DNA of 64,000 bases, from contig LNIY01000117.1 in assembly GCA_001449105.1 (NCBI GenBank), positions 1-64,000 of the forward strand, given 5' to 3'. The notes below the pieces were generated by a model. The model saw nothing but the letters and a program-made list of their open reading frames with translations. It was not told where the DNA came from and made no database searches. The position numbers were made by a program, and so were the translations under genes. This document shows positions 25,202 to 34,854 of this stretch, in pieces. This stretch comes from Caulobacter vibrioides. Lineage in GTDB: Bacteria > Pseudomonadota > Alphaproteobacteria > Caulobacterales > Caulobacteraceae. Positions within the stretch are counted from its first letter, which is position 1. Each line of letters begins with the position of its first letter.

Positions 25202-26230
25202 TTACGGTCGGTAGATTTGGTCGAAGACGCCGCCGTCGGCGAAATGGCGGGCCTGGGCCTTGGCCCAGCCGCCGAACTGGCCGTCGATGGTGACCAGCGG
25301 GATCTTGGGGAACTTGGCGGCGTACCTGGCCGCCGCCTGCGCGTTGCGCGGCCGGTAGTGATGCTTGCCGATCAGGTCCTGGGCCAGGGGGCTGTAGAGG
25401 AAGTTCAGATAGCCCTCGGCGACCAGCCTCGTCCCGCGCCGCTTCACGACGCTGTCGACCACGGCCACCGACGGTTCGGCCAGGATCGAGCGCGACGGAT
25501 AGACGATTTCCAGCCCGTCGGCGGCGAACTCTTCGCGCGCCAGGTGGGCCTCGTTCTCCCAGGTCAGCAGCACGTCGCCGACGCCCCTTTGCGCAAAGGT
25601 GGTCATCGAGCCGCGCGCGCCGCTGTCGAGCACCGGCACCTGGCGATAGAGCTGGCGCACGAACGATTGTGCGGAGGCGTCGTTGCCGCCCGGCTGCTTC
25701 AGCGCCCAGGCCCACGCGGCGAGGTAGGCCCAGCGCGGCGCGCCGCCGGTCTTGGGATTGGGGGTGATGATCTGCACCCCGGGCTTGGTGATGTCGCCCC
25801 AGTCCTTGATCCGCTTGGGATTGCCCTTCCTGACCAGGAACACGATCGTCGAGGTGTAGGGGGCCGAATTCTGCGGCAGGCGCGACTGCCAGTTGGCGGC
25901 GGTCAGGCCGCGCTTGGCGATCTGGTCGATGTCGTCGGCGAGCGCTAGCGTGACGACGTCGGCCTGCAGGCCGTCGATCACCGAACGGGCCTGCTTGCCC
26001 GAGCCCCCGTGGCTCTGCCTGATCTCCAGCGTCTGGCCCACCCGGCGCTTCCAGTAGGCGGCGAAGGCCGGATTGATGTCCTGGTAGAGCTCGCGGGTCG
26101 GGTCGTAGCTGACGTTCAGCAGGGTGAGGGTCTTGGGCGCGGCGCGGGCGGCGTCCAGCGATCCGGCCGCCGCCGCAGCGCCCGCGCCGATCGTGAAGGC
26201 TCGGCGCGAGGGGGTGTTGAAGGCGGTCAT
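25202..26230 (-). CDS. sulfate ABC transporter periplasmic substrate-binding protein (copy 2)
   Basis: This 342-residue protein is clearly a tandem duplicate of its downstream neighbour: the same blocks [49 protein letters not shown] and [17 protein letters not shown] occur at the same spacing. The signal peptide also starts with an RR pair ([14 protein letters not shown]). Sequences have diverged in the central lobe, so the two may differ in affinity or ligand. The 104-bp gap between copies lets each have its own promoter. Confidence 0.92.
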   Translation of the reverse strand: MTAFNTPSRRAFTIGAGAAAAAGSLDAARAAPKTLTLLNVSYDPTRELYQDINPAFAAYWKRRVGQTLEIRQSHGGSGKQARSVIDGLQADVVTLALADDIDQIAKRGLTAANWQSRLPQNSAPYTSTIVFLVRKGNPKRIKDWGDITKPGVQIITPNPKTGGAPRWAYLAAWAWALKQPGGNDASAQSFVRQLYRQVPVLDSGARGSMTTFAQRGVGDVLLTWENEAHLAREEFAADGLEIVYPSRSILAEPSVAVVDSVVKRRGTRLVAEGYLNFLYSPLAQDLIGKHHYRPRNAQAAARYAAKFPKIPLVTIDGQFGGWAKAQARHFADGGVFDQIYRP

Positions 26231-26311
26231 CGTGGGTCCTTGGCGGCTTTGCGGCCCCGAACCTTGACCGATCCGACGATCGATCCCGCCCGAATGTTTC
26301 TGATGAGGGCG

Positions 26312-26581
26312 TCAGTTCGCCTTGGGCAGGTACACGACGCGGCACTCGCCCTCGATCGTCGTGTAGCGGTTGTTGGCCGCGTCCACGAACGAGATGCGGC
26401 CCCCCTCGTACTCGACCTTGCCCGTCGAGCGTCCTTTGAAGTTTTCGGTCCCGTAGGTCCAGCACGTGATGTCGGCCGGGCGGTCGCCCCAGGTCGCGTC
26501 GTTGCGGGCGCGCTTGCTGTCGGTGCAGGCCGAGGCGGCCAGGGCGCCGACGACGGCGACGAAGTAGAATGCGGTTTTCAT
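26312..26581 (-). CDS. small hypothetical lipoprotein
   Basis: The 89-residue protein has a lipoprotein signal (FYFVAVVGALAASAC, Cys19) and a short domain with ITCWTYGTENFKGRSTGKVEY and YTTIEGECRVVYLP, whose two cysteines could pair. I do not recognise a named family; similar small secreted proteins are common in Caulobacter relatives. It is flanked by the porin and the sulfate-binding gene, on the same strand, without obvious coupling. Confidence 0.65.
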   Translation of the reverse strand: MKTAFYFVAVVGALAASACTDSKRARNDATWGDRPADITCWTYGTENFKGRSTGKVEYEGGRISFVDAANNRYTTIEGECRVVYLPKAN

Positions 26582-26638
26582 CGCCGCACTCTACCCACGC
26601 TCGGTTGAGGACCGAAAGCCGAACATCGTCGGCTCGCG

Positions 26639-28165
26639 CTAGAACGCGAACTGGCTGCGCAGATTGACCGCCTGGTAGCCCTGGCTCAGCGGTACGACGC
26701 CGCCGGCCGGGTCCAGCCGGTCGATGTCGACGTCCAGGTAGTCCAGCGAGAACTTGGTCACCGAGTTGGGGAACCAGTTGAGGCCCGCGCTCCAGATCGT
26801 CTGCTCGCCGCCGCGTACCCGGTCGGCCGCCAGGAGGGCGGTCTCGTGGTGGTTCAGGTCGAGCACCGAATAGCGCGCCGCCAGCTCCCAGGCGCCCCAC
26901 TTGCCGGCCTTCGGGTCGAAGGGATGGGCGATGGCCGGCGCGTCGAAGGCGAAGGTGGCGGCGTTGTAGCGACGGGACTCGCCGGTCAGCACCCAGCCGC
27001 TCTCGATGTACCAGCCGCCGAACTTAGGGTCGCTGACGCCGGCGGCGGCGTTGCGACGCTCGATCGCGATGTCGAACACCTCGGCCTGGATCAGCAGGTT
27101 CTCGCGCTGCACGGCCAGTTCCGCGCCCAGGTGGCGCAGGTTCTTGGCGTCGATGGCGCCGGTCGAGACCAGTGTGGTCCCGTCGACGCGCAATTCCGGC
27201 CGCTCGGTCAGGGTCAGCGGATAGCCGCCGCCCACCGCCGTCTGGGCCGGGGTGGCGATGTAGCCGGCGTTGGCGCCCAGGTGCAGCAGCCAGGTCTTGT
27301 TCTTGATCGGGGCGAAGGCGGCGCGGCCGACATAGGCCTGCTGCTCGTCGAAGGTCTGGGCGTCGCCGCTCTTGCCGCCGGTGGCGGCGGCCGACAGCAG
27401 CCAGTTCTCGCCGGAGGTCTGCACCTGCAGGCCATAGCGGCGGTCGGCGGCGGCCAGGCCTCGCACCATCTCGGCGATCGCCGCGCGTTCCGGGAACAGC
27501 GAACTGTTCTGCGACGCCGCGTCGCTGAGGCCCACGTTCGGGGCGAAGGCGCCGATCCGCACCTTGAACGGCGCATAGTTGTACTGGACGAACAGCTCCT
27601 GGAGCATGCCGGGGCCATCTGTCCCGTTGCCCCCGAAGTCGAGCAGGATCGAGTAGTCGAAGTTCTTGAAGAACCGGCCGTCGAGTCCCAGGCGCGCGCG
27701 GCGGAAGTTGCTGCCGCTGTTGAGGTCGCGACCGTTGCCGATCACCGCCGGCAGGCCCTTGTCCTGGAAGTAGTGGGCGGTGTCGAGCTGCATCACCCCG
27801 TGCAGGGTGGCGGTGAAGGCGCCGTCGGTGGAGGCGATGGTCGGGCGGCCCGCGGCGATGCTGACGGTGGCGGCGGGCAGCGGCGAGGCGGCGACCTTCG
27901 GCGCCGGAGCGGGAGCGGGCGCGGCGGTCGCGATCTGGGCCGGGGCGGGGGCGGCCGTCGGAACCGGGGCGGCGGCGCTGGCGGCCTTCAGGTCGTTGAT
28001 CTGCTGTTGCAGGAACTTCAGCTGCGCTTCCAGGGCCTCGATGCGGGCCTGCTGGTCGCCCGGCGCCGGCGTCGCGGGCGTCTGGGCCTGGGCGTGGCCC
28101 GCCATCGCCAGCGTCGAGACGCAGGCGAGCAGGGCCATGCGCGAGGCAAGGCGGTTGATGGTCAC
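26639..28165 (-). CDS. phosphate-selective porin (OprO/OprP family)
   Basis: From GTG at 28165 this is 508 residues: signal peptide (LASRMALLACVSTLAMAGHAQA), a short periplasmic coiled coil (QQARIEALEAQLKFLQQQIN), an Ala/Pro linker, then a beta-barrel with the OprO/P features FRRARLGLDGRFFKNFDYSI, DAASQNSSLFPERAAIAEM and a C-terminal Phe (NLRSQFAF). It is a trimeric outer-membrane channel for phosphate or polyphosphate by family. The Pst system is encoded 5 kb away. No clear Pho box was seen upstream, so co-regulation is unproven. The longer upstream frame lacks a signal peptide at its start. Confidence 0.87.
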   Translation of the reverse strand: MTINRLASRMALLACVSTLAMAGHAQAQTPATPAPGDQQARIEALEAQLKFLQQQINDLKAASAAAPVPTAAPAPAQIATAAPAPAPAPKVAASPLPAATVSIAAGRPTIASTDGAFTATLHGVMQLDTAHYFQDKGLPAVIGNGRDLNSGSNFRRARLGLDGRFFKNFDYSILLDFGGNGTDGPGMLQELFVQYNYAPFKVRIGAFAPNVGLSDAASQNSSLFPERAAIAEMVRGLAAADRRYGLQVQTSGENWLLSAAATGGKSGDAQTFDEQQAYVGRAAFAPIKNKTWLLHLGANAGYIATPAQTAVGGGYPLTLTERPELRVDGTTLVSTGAIDAKNLRHLGAELAVQRENLLIQAEVFDIAIERRNAAAGVSDPKFGGWYIESGWVLTGESRRYNAATFAFDAPAIAHPFDPKAGKWGAWELAARYSVLDLNHHETALLAADRVRGGEQTIWSAGLNWFPNSVTKFSLDYLDVDIDRLDPAGGVVPLSQGYQAVNLRSQFAF

Positions 28166-28313
28166 GGTCTTCCCCTCGCGGCGGCTTGGGGCCGCCGTCC
28201 TATTGCTCAGGAGAATATGACTAACGGGCAGGCCTAAACGGAGCTTTGACGATCCAAGTCCTTGGTTTTGCTCGCTGCTGCGGCCAAACGTCGCTCCGAG
28301 GGCGGACAATCCA

Positions 28314-28345
28314 AAGAAAAAGGCCCCGCACGTTGTGCGAGGCCT
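28314..28345 (-). terminator. intrinsic terminator of the autotransporter gene
   Basis: On the minus strand AGGCCTCGCAC-AAC-GTGCGGGGCCT forms an 11-position stem with one mismatch and a 3-nt loop, followed by TTTTTCTT. It lies 26 bp after the autotransporter stop codon at 28372. Confidence 0.85.
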
Positions 28346-28371
28346 TCAACTCCACCTGACGGTCGGATGTT

Positions 28372-31300
28372 CTAGAACATCGTCCGGCCGGTGAGCTTCA
28401 CGTTGTAGCGCTTCTGGCGCTTGGTGCTTTCGGCGCCGCCTTCCAGGGCGACGTAGGACATGGCCGTGCCGGCCCGCAGGGCGAAGCCCAGGGTCAGGGC
28501 GCCGTCGCGGTTGTCGAAGGCCTCCAGCACGTACTTGCCGTTCTTCTTGGTCACGACGGTGTCGGCCAGGCTGCCGGCGATGGTCTTGCGGTAGCCGACG
28601 CGCACTTCCGGACGCAGCCACACCTCGCGACCGAAGTCGGCGCCCATGACCAGGCCCAGGTCACCCGACAGGTTGCTCCACTTGCGGCTGCCGATGGCGC
28701 CGTCCAGGACGTCGCCGCCACCGACTTCGTCGTGGCTGCTTTCGTTCAGGTAGGTGTAGTCCACGCGCGCTTCGGGGCGGGTGAAGAACCGGCCCAGCTT
28801 GGCCTCGTAGGCCGCGCCGGCGAAGGCGTTGGCGGTGACCGCGCCCCAGTCGGCCTTGGTCACGCGATCCTCGTCGGTGACGCCGTCGCCGTTGAGGTCG
28901 AGGAACAGCACGCGGTTGCTCTCGAACCAGCCGTAGCCGGCGCCGCCGCCCATGTTGAAGCGCCAGGGGCCGACCGAACGGCGCCAGTAGACGCCGGCCT
29001 GGACGATCGAGGCGGTGGTCTGCTCGCCGACCTGGGCGACCGTGTCGTGCTCTTCCAGCGCGGTGTAGGCCAGGGTCACGCCCAGGGCGCCGCCCGCGTC
29101 GCCCATGGCCTCGTAGCCGGCCACGAAGCCGAAGGCCTGGGTGTCGGTGCCCAGGGTCTCGCCGTCCTCGCGGCGGACCAGGCCGTTGATCTCCTGCACC
29201 CAGATGCTGTCGGGACCGTAGCGGTCGCCCGGATCGGGCCGGATGGCGGTGGCCGCCGAGATCTGCTGGTTGATGTTCTGCAGGGTGGCGAACATGCCTT
29301 CGCCCTGGTCCGGCAGCAGCTGGTTGTAGTTGTGGACGAAGGTGCTCTTGTCGTTGATGCCCAGGAACAGGCTGGCGACGTCCTTGTCGCCGGCCAGCGA
29401 GCCGAAGAGCGTGTCGTAGGCCGAGGCGCCCGACCGGGCCAGGCCGATTTCCGAGGCCGTGCGGCGGCGCACGTCCAGATAGACGTCGTTGCCGGCGGCG
29501 CGGGCGGTGGCGACGTACATGTACGGCGCGTTGTCGAGCAGGCCCTGGCCGAAGGTTCCGGCGGTCAGCGAGCCGGCGCTGATGACGTTGTACGAGGTCG
29601 GCTCGGTCAGCAGGCTGGTCAGGCGCAGGCCGAGCTGCGCGCCCGAGGTGATGTTGGCCGCGCCCGAGACCACCAGGCGGGTGTTGGTCCCGGCCGTCGG
29701 ATCGGCGGTGAACACCAGCTTGCTCTCGGCGCCCAGGTTCAGGCTCGTGATGTTGATGGCCTGGGCGTTGCTGAGGCCCAGCGAGCCCTTGCCGATGGTG
29801 ATGTCCAGCTGGCCGTCGCCGCTGTCGAGCGCGCCGACCACGGCCGCGCCGCCGTCGATGCGGAACTTGTCGGCGCCGCCGCCGAACGAGATGTCGCCGA
29901 TCACGGCGCCGTTCAGCACGTTGAAGGTGTCGGCGCCCGAGCCGAAGCGGACCTGGCCGACGATCGCCGGCTCGGCGCTGTCGGGCACGCCGTCGCCGTC
30001 GGCGTCGGGCAGGGTCTTGTCGGTGCTGACGACGCCGTTCTGGGTCAGGACGACGCCGGTGGTGTTGCGGCTGACGTCGATGGCCACGGCCTTGCCGGTG
30101 ATCGTCTCGTTGCTGGCGGCGGTGTCGGCGTCGTCCTTGTCGTCGGCGTCGTCGGTGGGCGAGATGGCCGCGATGATCGAGCCGGTGTTTTCGAGCGAGG
30201 TGACGTTGCCCGAATAGTCGATGACGCCGTAGGACGAGCCCTTCTCGCCGAAGATGGTGGCGTTGATCACGCCGCCGTTGCGCAGGCTGGGGACGTTGGC
30301 GCCGGCTTCGATGACGATGCCGCGGGCGTCGAACAGGCCTTCGGAGATGCTGTAGGCGGTGATCGTGCCGCGGTTGTCGATCACCGGCACGTTGGCGCCG
30401 GCGGTCACCCGCACGCCGTTGGCGTTGGCCTCGAAGGCCTGCGAGGTGAGCGTGGTCTCAAGGCGGGCGCCGCCCGTGATGGTGGTCGTCTGGCCGCCGT
30501 TGCCGCCCAGCTGGATGCCGGTCGAGGTCACGCCGTCGTAGACGCCGTTGGCGACGATGCCGCCGCGGGCGCGCAGGCCGTAGGCGTTGTCGCCCGTGCC
30601 GATGACGCCGATGGTGGTCGCCGCGGTGTCCGAGCCGATCAGCAGGGCCGGGGCCGAGCCGTAGACGGCCAGCGCCGAGCTGCCCTCCTGGGCGTCCTCG
30701 ATGCCGTCGCCGTCTTCGTCGGTCTTGGTGGTGTCGCTGTCGGTGGGGCGGATGTCGAGGAACACGCCGCCGCCGACGTTGCCGGAGATGCGCACGGCCG
30801 GGCCGCCCTGCAGCAGGTCGTCGGCGTCGAGCTTGTCGCGCACGGTCTTGTCGGCCGGGCGGGTGGTGTAGCGGTAGCCGGTGGCGGTGATCGCGCCCTG
30901 CAGCAGCACCGCGCCGCTGACGTCGCTGTCGATCGCGAAGCCGGTCGCGTTCTGGCCCAGCACCGAGATGCTGCCGCCGGTCATCGAGACCTTGCCGTTG
31001 ACCGGGGCGGCCACGCGGACGCCGTAGCTGTTGTTGCCGGTGACGGCGATGGCGGTGGCCGAGGAGGCGGTGTTCTGGAGGTTCAGATTGCCGTTGAGGG
31101 CGCTCTCCAGCGAAATGCCGGCCGAGTTGTTGCCCTCGATGGTGATCGAGCCGCTGTTGATGATGTCGCCGGTGAAGGCGCCGGGGCCGGTCAGGCGGAC
31201 GCCATAACGGTTCTGGCCCAGCGCGAAGGCGCCGTCGATGTCGCCGTCCGAGTCGGTGTCGGTCGGGGTGTAGTCCTCGTCCAGCGTGATCGTGCCGGTG

Positions 31301-31611
31301 TTGGTCACCGTGCCGGCCGTGCCGCCGTTGATCAGGATGGCGGTCGAGTCGTTGACGCCCTGGGTGCTCAGGGCGCCGCCGTTGCTGACCTTATTGTTGC
31401 TGTTCAGCGTCACCAGCGCGCCGGGCGCGGTGAGCTTGATCGAGCCGGCCGTGTCGATCTTGACATCATCGGCCGCGCCGTTCGTCCCGGCGCTGCCGGT
31501 GGCGATAGGCGTGGTCCGCGCGGTGTTCACCACCGTCTCGGCCTGTGCGGCCAAGGCGATAGCCATCAGAGGAGCGGCCGCGACCGTCGCGACCAGGACC
31601 TTGCGCTGCAT
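28372..31611 (-). CDS. autotransporter (type V secretion) with beta-helix passenger and calcium-type loops
   Basis: From ATG at 31611 the protein has 1079 residues: signal peptide (VATVAAAPLMAIALAAQAE), a passenger of about 750 residues with repeated N/G/I-rich turns (NSYGVRVAAP, GNNSAGISLES, NAYGLRARGG), and a C-terminal autotransporter barrel of about 280 residues ending in Phe. Within the passenger are acidic loops of the type D-x-D-x-D-G (TDSDGDIDG, DEDGDGIEDAQ, DADGDGVPDSAE) and one in the barrel (DLNGDGVTDED), resembling thrombospondin-3/EF-hand calcium sites. It should be displayed on the surface. No protease motif is evident. It is divergent from phoR. Confidence 0.9.
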   Translation of the reverse strand: MQRKVLVATVAAAPLMAIALAAQAETVVNTARTTPIATGSAGTNGAADDVKIDTAGSIKLTAPGALVTLNSNNKVSNGGALSTQGVNDSTAILINGGTAGTVTNTGTITLDEDYTPTDTDSDGDIDGAFALGQNRYGVRLTGPGAFTGDIINSGSITIEGNNSAGISLESALNGNLNLQNTASSATAIAVTGNNSYGVRVAAPVNGKVSMTGGSISVLGQNATGFAIDSDVSGAVLLQGAITATGYRYTTRPADKTVRDKLDADDLLQGGPAVRISGNVGGGVFLDIRPTDSDTTKTDEDGDGIEDAQEGSSALAVYGSAPALLIGSDTAATTIGVIGTGDNAYGLRARGGIVANGVYDGVTSTGIQLGGNGGQTTTITGGARLETTLTSQAFEANANGVRVTAGANVPVIDNRGTITAYSISEGLFDARGIVIEAGANVPSLRNGGVINATIFGEKGSSYGVIDYSGNVTSLENTGSIIAAISPTDDADDKDDADTAASNETITGKAVAIDVSRNTTGVVLTQNGVVSTDKTLPDADGDGVPDSAEPAIVGQVRFGSGADTFNVLNGAVIGDISFGGGADKFRIDGGAAVVGALDSGDGQLDITIGKGSLGLSNAQAINITSLNLGAESKLVFTADPTAGTNTRLVVSGAANITSGAQLGLRLTSLLTEPTSYNVISAGSLTAGTFGQGLLDNAPYMYVATARAAGNDVYLDVRRRTASEIGLARSGASAYDTLFGSLAGDKDVASLFLGINDKSTFVHNYNQLLPDQGEGMFATLQNINQQISAATAIRPDPGDRYGPDSIWVQEINGLVRREDGETLGTDTQAFGFVAGYEAMGDAGGALGVTLAYTALEEHDTVAQVGEQTTASIVQAGVYWRRSVGPWRFNMGGGAGYGWFESNRVLFLDLNGDGVTDEDRVTKADWGAVTANAFAGAAYEAKLGRFFTRPEARVDYTYLNESSHDEVGGGDVLDGAIGSRKWSNLSGDLGLVMGADFGREVWLRPEVRVGYRKTIAGSLADTVVTKKNGKYVLEAFDNRDGALTLGFALRAGTAMSYVALEGGAESTKRQKRYNVKLTGRTMF

Positions 31612-31852
31612 ACGAACAGACCACCCTAAGGAGAATTCCCTCGATCCCCAGATTGCGTCAGGTTGCGGCGAAATTGCGGTGACTACCGCACCCGACACGC
31701 ATCCGGGGGTTCCCCGTCTATCCCATGCTCCGCGGCGGCGCCATATCTGGTTCGTCGAATCATCGCATCGTCACAAAACTGGCTTACGAGCCTTGGCCCC
31801 GCCCCGGACAGTCGGAGGCCATCGCCCTTCCTTAGGAGCCCGAACGCTCGCC

Positions 31853-33310
31853 ATGCCTACCCTGACCCCCCTCTCGCCGGTCGCGCCGGAGCGCTGGGGC
31901 GCCGGTCTGGCCGGAGCCTGGGCCGGGGCGTGGACGGCGGTGGCCGCCGGGCCGACCGCGCTGGTGGCGATGACCGCCCTGGGCGCGGCCAAGCCGGGCG
32001 TCGCCCTGCCGGCCGCGCTGCTGCTGGGCGCCGGCGGCGCGATCCTGCTGCGGCGCCTGCGCCGGCGGCTCGACGACTCGGTGCTCAGCCTGGCGCCCGC
32101 CGCGGCTTCGGCCGACCGGGCCCCGCCCTTCGCCGTGATCCTCGAGAACCTGCCCGATCCGCTGATGGTGATCGCCGCCGAGGAGGCCGACGACCTGACC
32201 GGCCGGCGCTTCGTGTTCGCCAACGCCGCCGCCCGCGACCGCTTCCGCATCCGTGAAGGCGCCCTGCTGGTCACCGCCGTGCGCAGTCCGCAGGTGCTGG
32301 AGGCCGTGGACGAGGCCCTGTTCGGCGGCGTCGAGCGCACGGTGGAGTGGACCGGCGTCGGTTCGCAGGGGCGCGACTGGTCGGCCCGGGCCCGGCCGCT
32401 GGGCCGCGACGAGGCCGGCTCGCAGCTGGCCCTGCTGGTGCTGCGCGACGAGACCGACATCCGGCGCAGCGAGCGCACCCGCGCCGACTTCCTGGCCAAC
32501 GCCAGCCACGAGCTGCGCACGCCGCTGGCCTCGCTGTCGGGCTTCATCGAGACCCTGCGCGGCCACGCCAAGGAGGATCCGGGCGCCCGCGACAGGTTCC
32601 TGGCCATCATGCAGGCCCAGGCCGAGCGGATGTCGCGGCTGATCGACGACCTGATGAGCCTGTCGCGTATCGAGCTGAACGAGCACATCGCCCCGGCCGG
32701 CCGGGTCGACCTGGCCATGGCCGCCCAGGACGTCGTCGACGCCCTGGCGCCGCAGGCCCGCGACAAGGAGGTCAGTTTCGACACTGTCCTGCCGCCGCGC
32801 GGCGCGGCCGTGGTCGAGGGCGACCGCGACCAGATCGTCCAGGTGATCCAGAACCTGGTGGACAACGCCATCAAGTACACGCCGCGCGAAGGCGTGGTGC
32901 GGGTCGAGATATTCCCCGGCCTGACCCCGGCCATGGCGGTGGCGGCGCGCGATCCGGCCTCGGCGCGCCTGTCCCTGCTGACCCCCGACCACTCCGACGT
33001 CGAGGAGTTCTACGCCGGCCTGCGGGTCACCGACCGGGGGCCGGGCATCGCCCGCGAGCACCTGCCGCGCCTGACCGAGCGCTTCTATCGCGTCGAGGGC
33101 CAGAAGAGCGGCGAGCGCCAGGGCACGGGCCTGGGCCTGGCCATCGTCAAGCACATCGTCAACCGTCACCGCGGCGGCCTGCACGTGGAGTCGGTGCGCG
33201 GCGAGGGGGCCACCTTCGGGGTCTACCTGCCGATGGCCAAGTCCTTGGCGGACAAGGCTTCTTCGGCGCCGGAAGAGTCCGCGCCGGTCGGTGTCGTAAA
33301 ACTGTCGTAG
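31853..33310 (+). CDS. phoR: phosphate regulon sensor histidine kinase PhoR
   Basis: The 485-residue kinase has two membrane helices near the N terminus (about 17-62) with almost no periplasmic loop, a PAS-like domain (about 95-205), HisKA with the phosphoacceptor in FLANASHELRTPLASLSGF, and HATPase with NLVDNAIKYTP, DRGPGI and GTGLGLAIVKHIV. This layout is typical of PhoR, which reads the Pst/PhoU state instead of an extracellular ligand. The ATG at 31853 has no upstream competitor in the domain. The last bases of the gene contain the Pho box of pstC. Confidence 0.94.
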   Translation: MPTLTPLSPVAPERWGAGLAGAWAGAWTAVAAGPTALVAMTALGAAKPGVALPAALLLGAGGAILLRRLRRRLDDSVLSLAPAAASADRAPPFAVILENLPDPLMVIAAEEADDLTGRRFVFANAAARDRFRIREGALLVTAVRSPQVLEAVDEALFGGVERTVEWTGVGSQGRDWSARARPLGRDEAGSQLALLVLRDETDIRRSERTRADFLANASHELRTPLASLSGFIETLRGHAKEDPGARDRFLAIMQAQAERMSRLIDDLMSLSRIELNEHIAPAGRVDLAMAAQDVVDALAPQARDKEVSFDTVLPPRGAAVVEGDRDQIVQVIQNLVDNAIKYTPREGVVRVEIFPGLTPAMAVAARDPASARLSLLTPDHSDVEEFYAGLRVTDRGPGIAREHLPRLTERFYRVEGQKSGERQGTGLGLAIVKHIVNRHRGGLHVESVRGEGATFGVYLPMAKSLADKASSAPEESAPVGVVKLS

Positions 33311-33324
33311 AAACGTCGCATAAG
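33292..33324 (+). promoter_or_regulatory. Pho box (three 11-bp direct repeats) upstream of pstC
   Basis: Three consecutive 11-mers TGTCGTAAAAC (33292), TGTCGTAGAAA (33303) and CGTCGCATAAG (33314) show the TGTCA-like half-site with 11-bp phasing expected for tandem PhoB binding. The first two match the classical CTGTCATAAAACTGTCA-type box closely. The array overlaps the phoR stop codon at 33310 and lies about 90 bp before pstC, so PhoB probably activates the pst genes from here. Confidence 0.82.
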
Positions 33325-33411
33325 GTGGTCGCCCGGCCGGCATAGATCGGTTGACGGGCGGGGCGGTGCAACGGGCGCCGTCTTCGCATCCAGCGCAAGA
33401 CCGCTTCACGC

Positions 33412-34854
33412 ATGCTGACCTGGCTCTCGCTCCTGTTCCTGGCGCTGTTCGCGCTGGCGGCGTTCCTGCTCGGCCGCGGCCGAGCGCTCAAGGCCGCCGG
33501 CGGCGCTTCGGTGCGCCTGCATTCGCTGCCCAACTACTACGGCGCCTACGCCGCCCTCTGGGCCGGCGCGCCCGCCGCCCTGCTGCTGCTGCTGAGCGCC
33601 GTGTTCGGCGGCCGCATCGAGGAAACCGTGCTGCAGGCCGAACGTCCGGCCGCCGTCTCGGCCCTGACGCCCGATCGCCAGGACGTCTTCTTCAGCGACG
33701 CCCGCGCCATCGCGGCCAAGGAAGCGCCCTCGGAGGTCGTCTACGAAGGCGACCTGAAGACCGCGCTCGACGCCAAGGTCGAGGAATCGCGCAGGGTCAC
33801 CGCCACCGTTCGCTACAGCACCATCGCCCTGGCCGCCCTGGTGGCCCTGATCGGCGCGCTGATGGCGCTGCCGCGGGTGGGCCTGGAATTCCGCGCCCGC
33901 AACCGCGTCGAGGGCTGGATCAACGGCCTGCTGATCGCCTGCTCGGTCGCCGCCGTGCTGACCACCCTGGGCATCGTGCTGTCGCTGGTCTGGGAAAGCT
34001 GGCGCTTCTTCCAGAGCGTCAACCCGCTGGCGTTCCTGTTCGGCACCGAGTGGAGCCCGCAGATCGCGATGCGCGCCGACCAGGTCGCCTCGGCGGGCGC
34101 CTTCGGGGCCGTGCCGCTGTTCGCCGGCACCTTCCTGATCATGCTGATCGCCATGGCGGTGGCCGCGCCGGTCGGCCTCTACTCGGCGATCTACCTGTCG
34201 GAATACGCCGACCGCCGCGTGCGCTCGGTCGTCAAGCCGCTGCTCGAGGTGCTGGCCGGCGTGCCGACCGTCGTCTACGGCTTCTTCGCCGCCCTGACCG
34301 TGGGCCCGCTGTTCCGCGCCGGCTTCAACGCCATCGGCGAGGGCATGGCCGGCGGCCCGCTGGACGGGATCGCCCAGTACCTGATGCAGGTGCAGAACCA
34401 GATGGCCCTGGTGGCCGGCGTGGTGATGGGGATCATGCTGATCCCGTTCGTCTCGTCGCTGTCGGACGACATCATCAACGCCGTGCCGCAGTCCCTGCGC
34501 GACGGCAGCTACGCCATGGGCGCCACCAAGTCCGAGACGGTCAAGAAGGTCATCCTTCCCGCCGCCCTGCCGGGCATCATGGCCGCCATGCTGCTGGCCG
34601 TGTCCCGCGCCGTCGGCGAGACCATGATCGTGACCATGGCCGCCGGCCTGCAGGCCAAGCTGACCGCCAACCCGCTGGATACGGTCACCACGGTCACGGT
34701 GCAGATCGTCACCCTGCTGACTGGCGACCAGGAGTTCGACAGCCCCAAGACCCTCTCGGCCTTCGGCCTGGGCCTGACGCTGTTCGTCGTGACCCTGGCG
34801 CTCAACATCATCGCCCTGCGCATCGTCCAGAAGTATCGGGAACAATATGACTGA
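33412..34854 (+). CDS. pstC: phosphate ABC transporter permease PstC
   Basis: The 480-residue integral membrane protein has the BPD-transport permease domain in its C-terminal half (about 235-470), with the conserved EYADRRVRSVVKPLLEVLAGVPTVVYGF coupling region and the EAA-type segment GATKSETVKKVILPAALPGI. The N-terminal 230 residues add two to four helices and a loop; long PstC proteins of this size are usual in Caulobacter relatives. It forms the phosphate channel with PstA. A Pho box precedes it; it overlaps pstA by 8 bp. Confidence 0.95.
   Translation: MLTWLSLLFLALFALAAFLLGRGRALKAAGGASVRLHSLPNYYGAYAALWAGAPAALLLLLSAVFGGRIEETVLQAERPAAVSALTPDRQDVFFSDARAIAAKEAPSEVVYEGDLKTALDAKVEESRRVTATVRYSTIALAALVALIGALMALPRVGLEFRARNRVEGWINGLLIACSVAAVLTTLGIVLSLVWESWRFFQSVNPLAFLFGTEWSPQIAMRADQVASAGAFGAVPLFAGTFLIMLIAMAVAAPVGLYSAIYLSEYADRRVRSVVKPLLEVLAGVPTVVYGFFAALTVGPLFRAGFNAIGEGMAGGPLDGIAQYLMQVQNQMALVAGVVMGIMLIPFVSSLSDDIINAVPQSLRDGSYAMGATKSETVKKVILPAALPGIMAAMLLAVSRAVGETMIVTMAAGLQAKLTANPLDTVTTVTVQIVTLLTGDQEFDSPKTLSAFGLGLTLFVVTLALNIIALRIVQKYREQYD

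Noticed and set aside
28732..31629. 965-codon open frame opposite the autotransporter
   Set aside because: Val/Gly/Ala/His-rich without domains; explained entirely by the GC-rich autotransporter gene.
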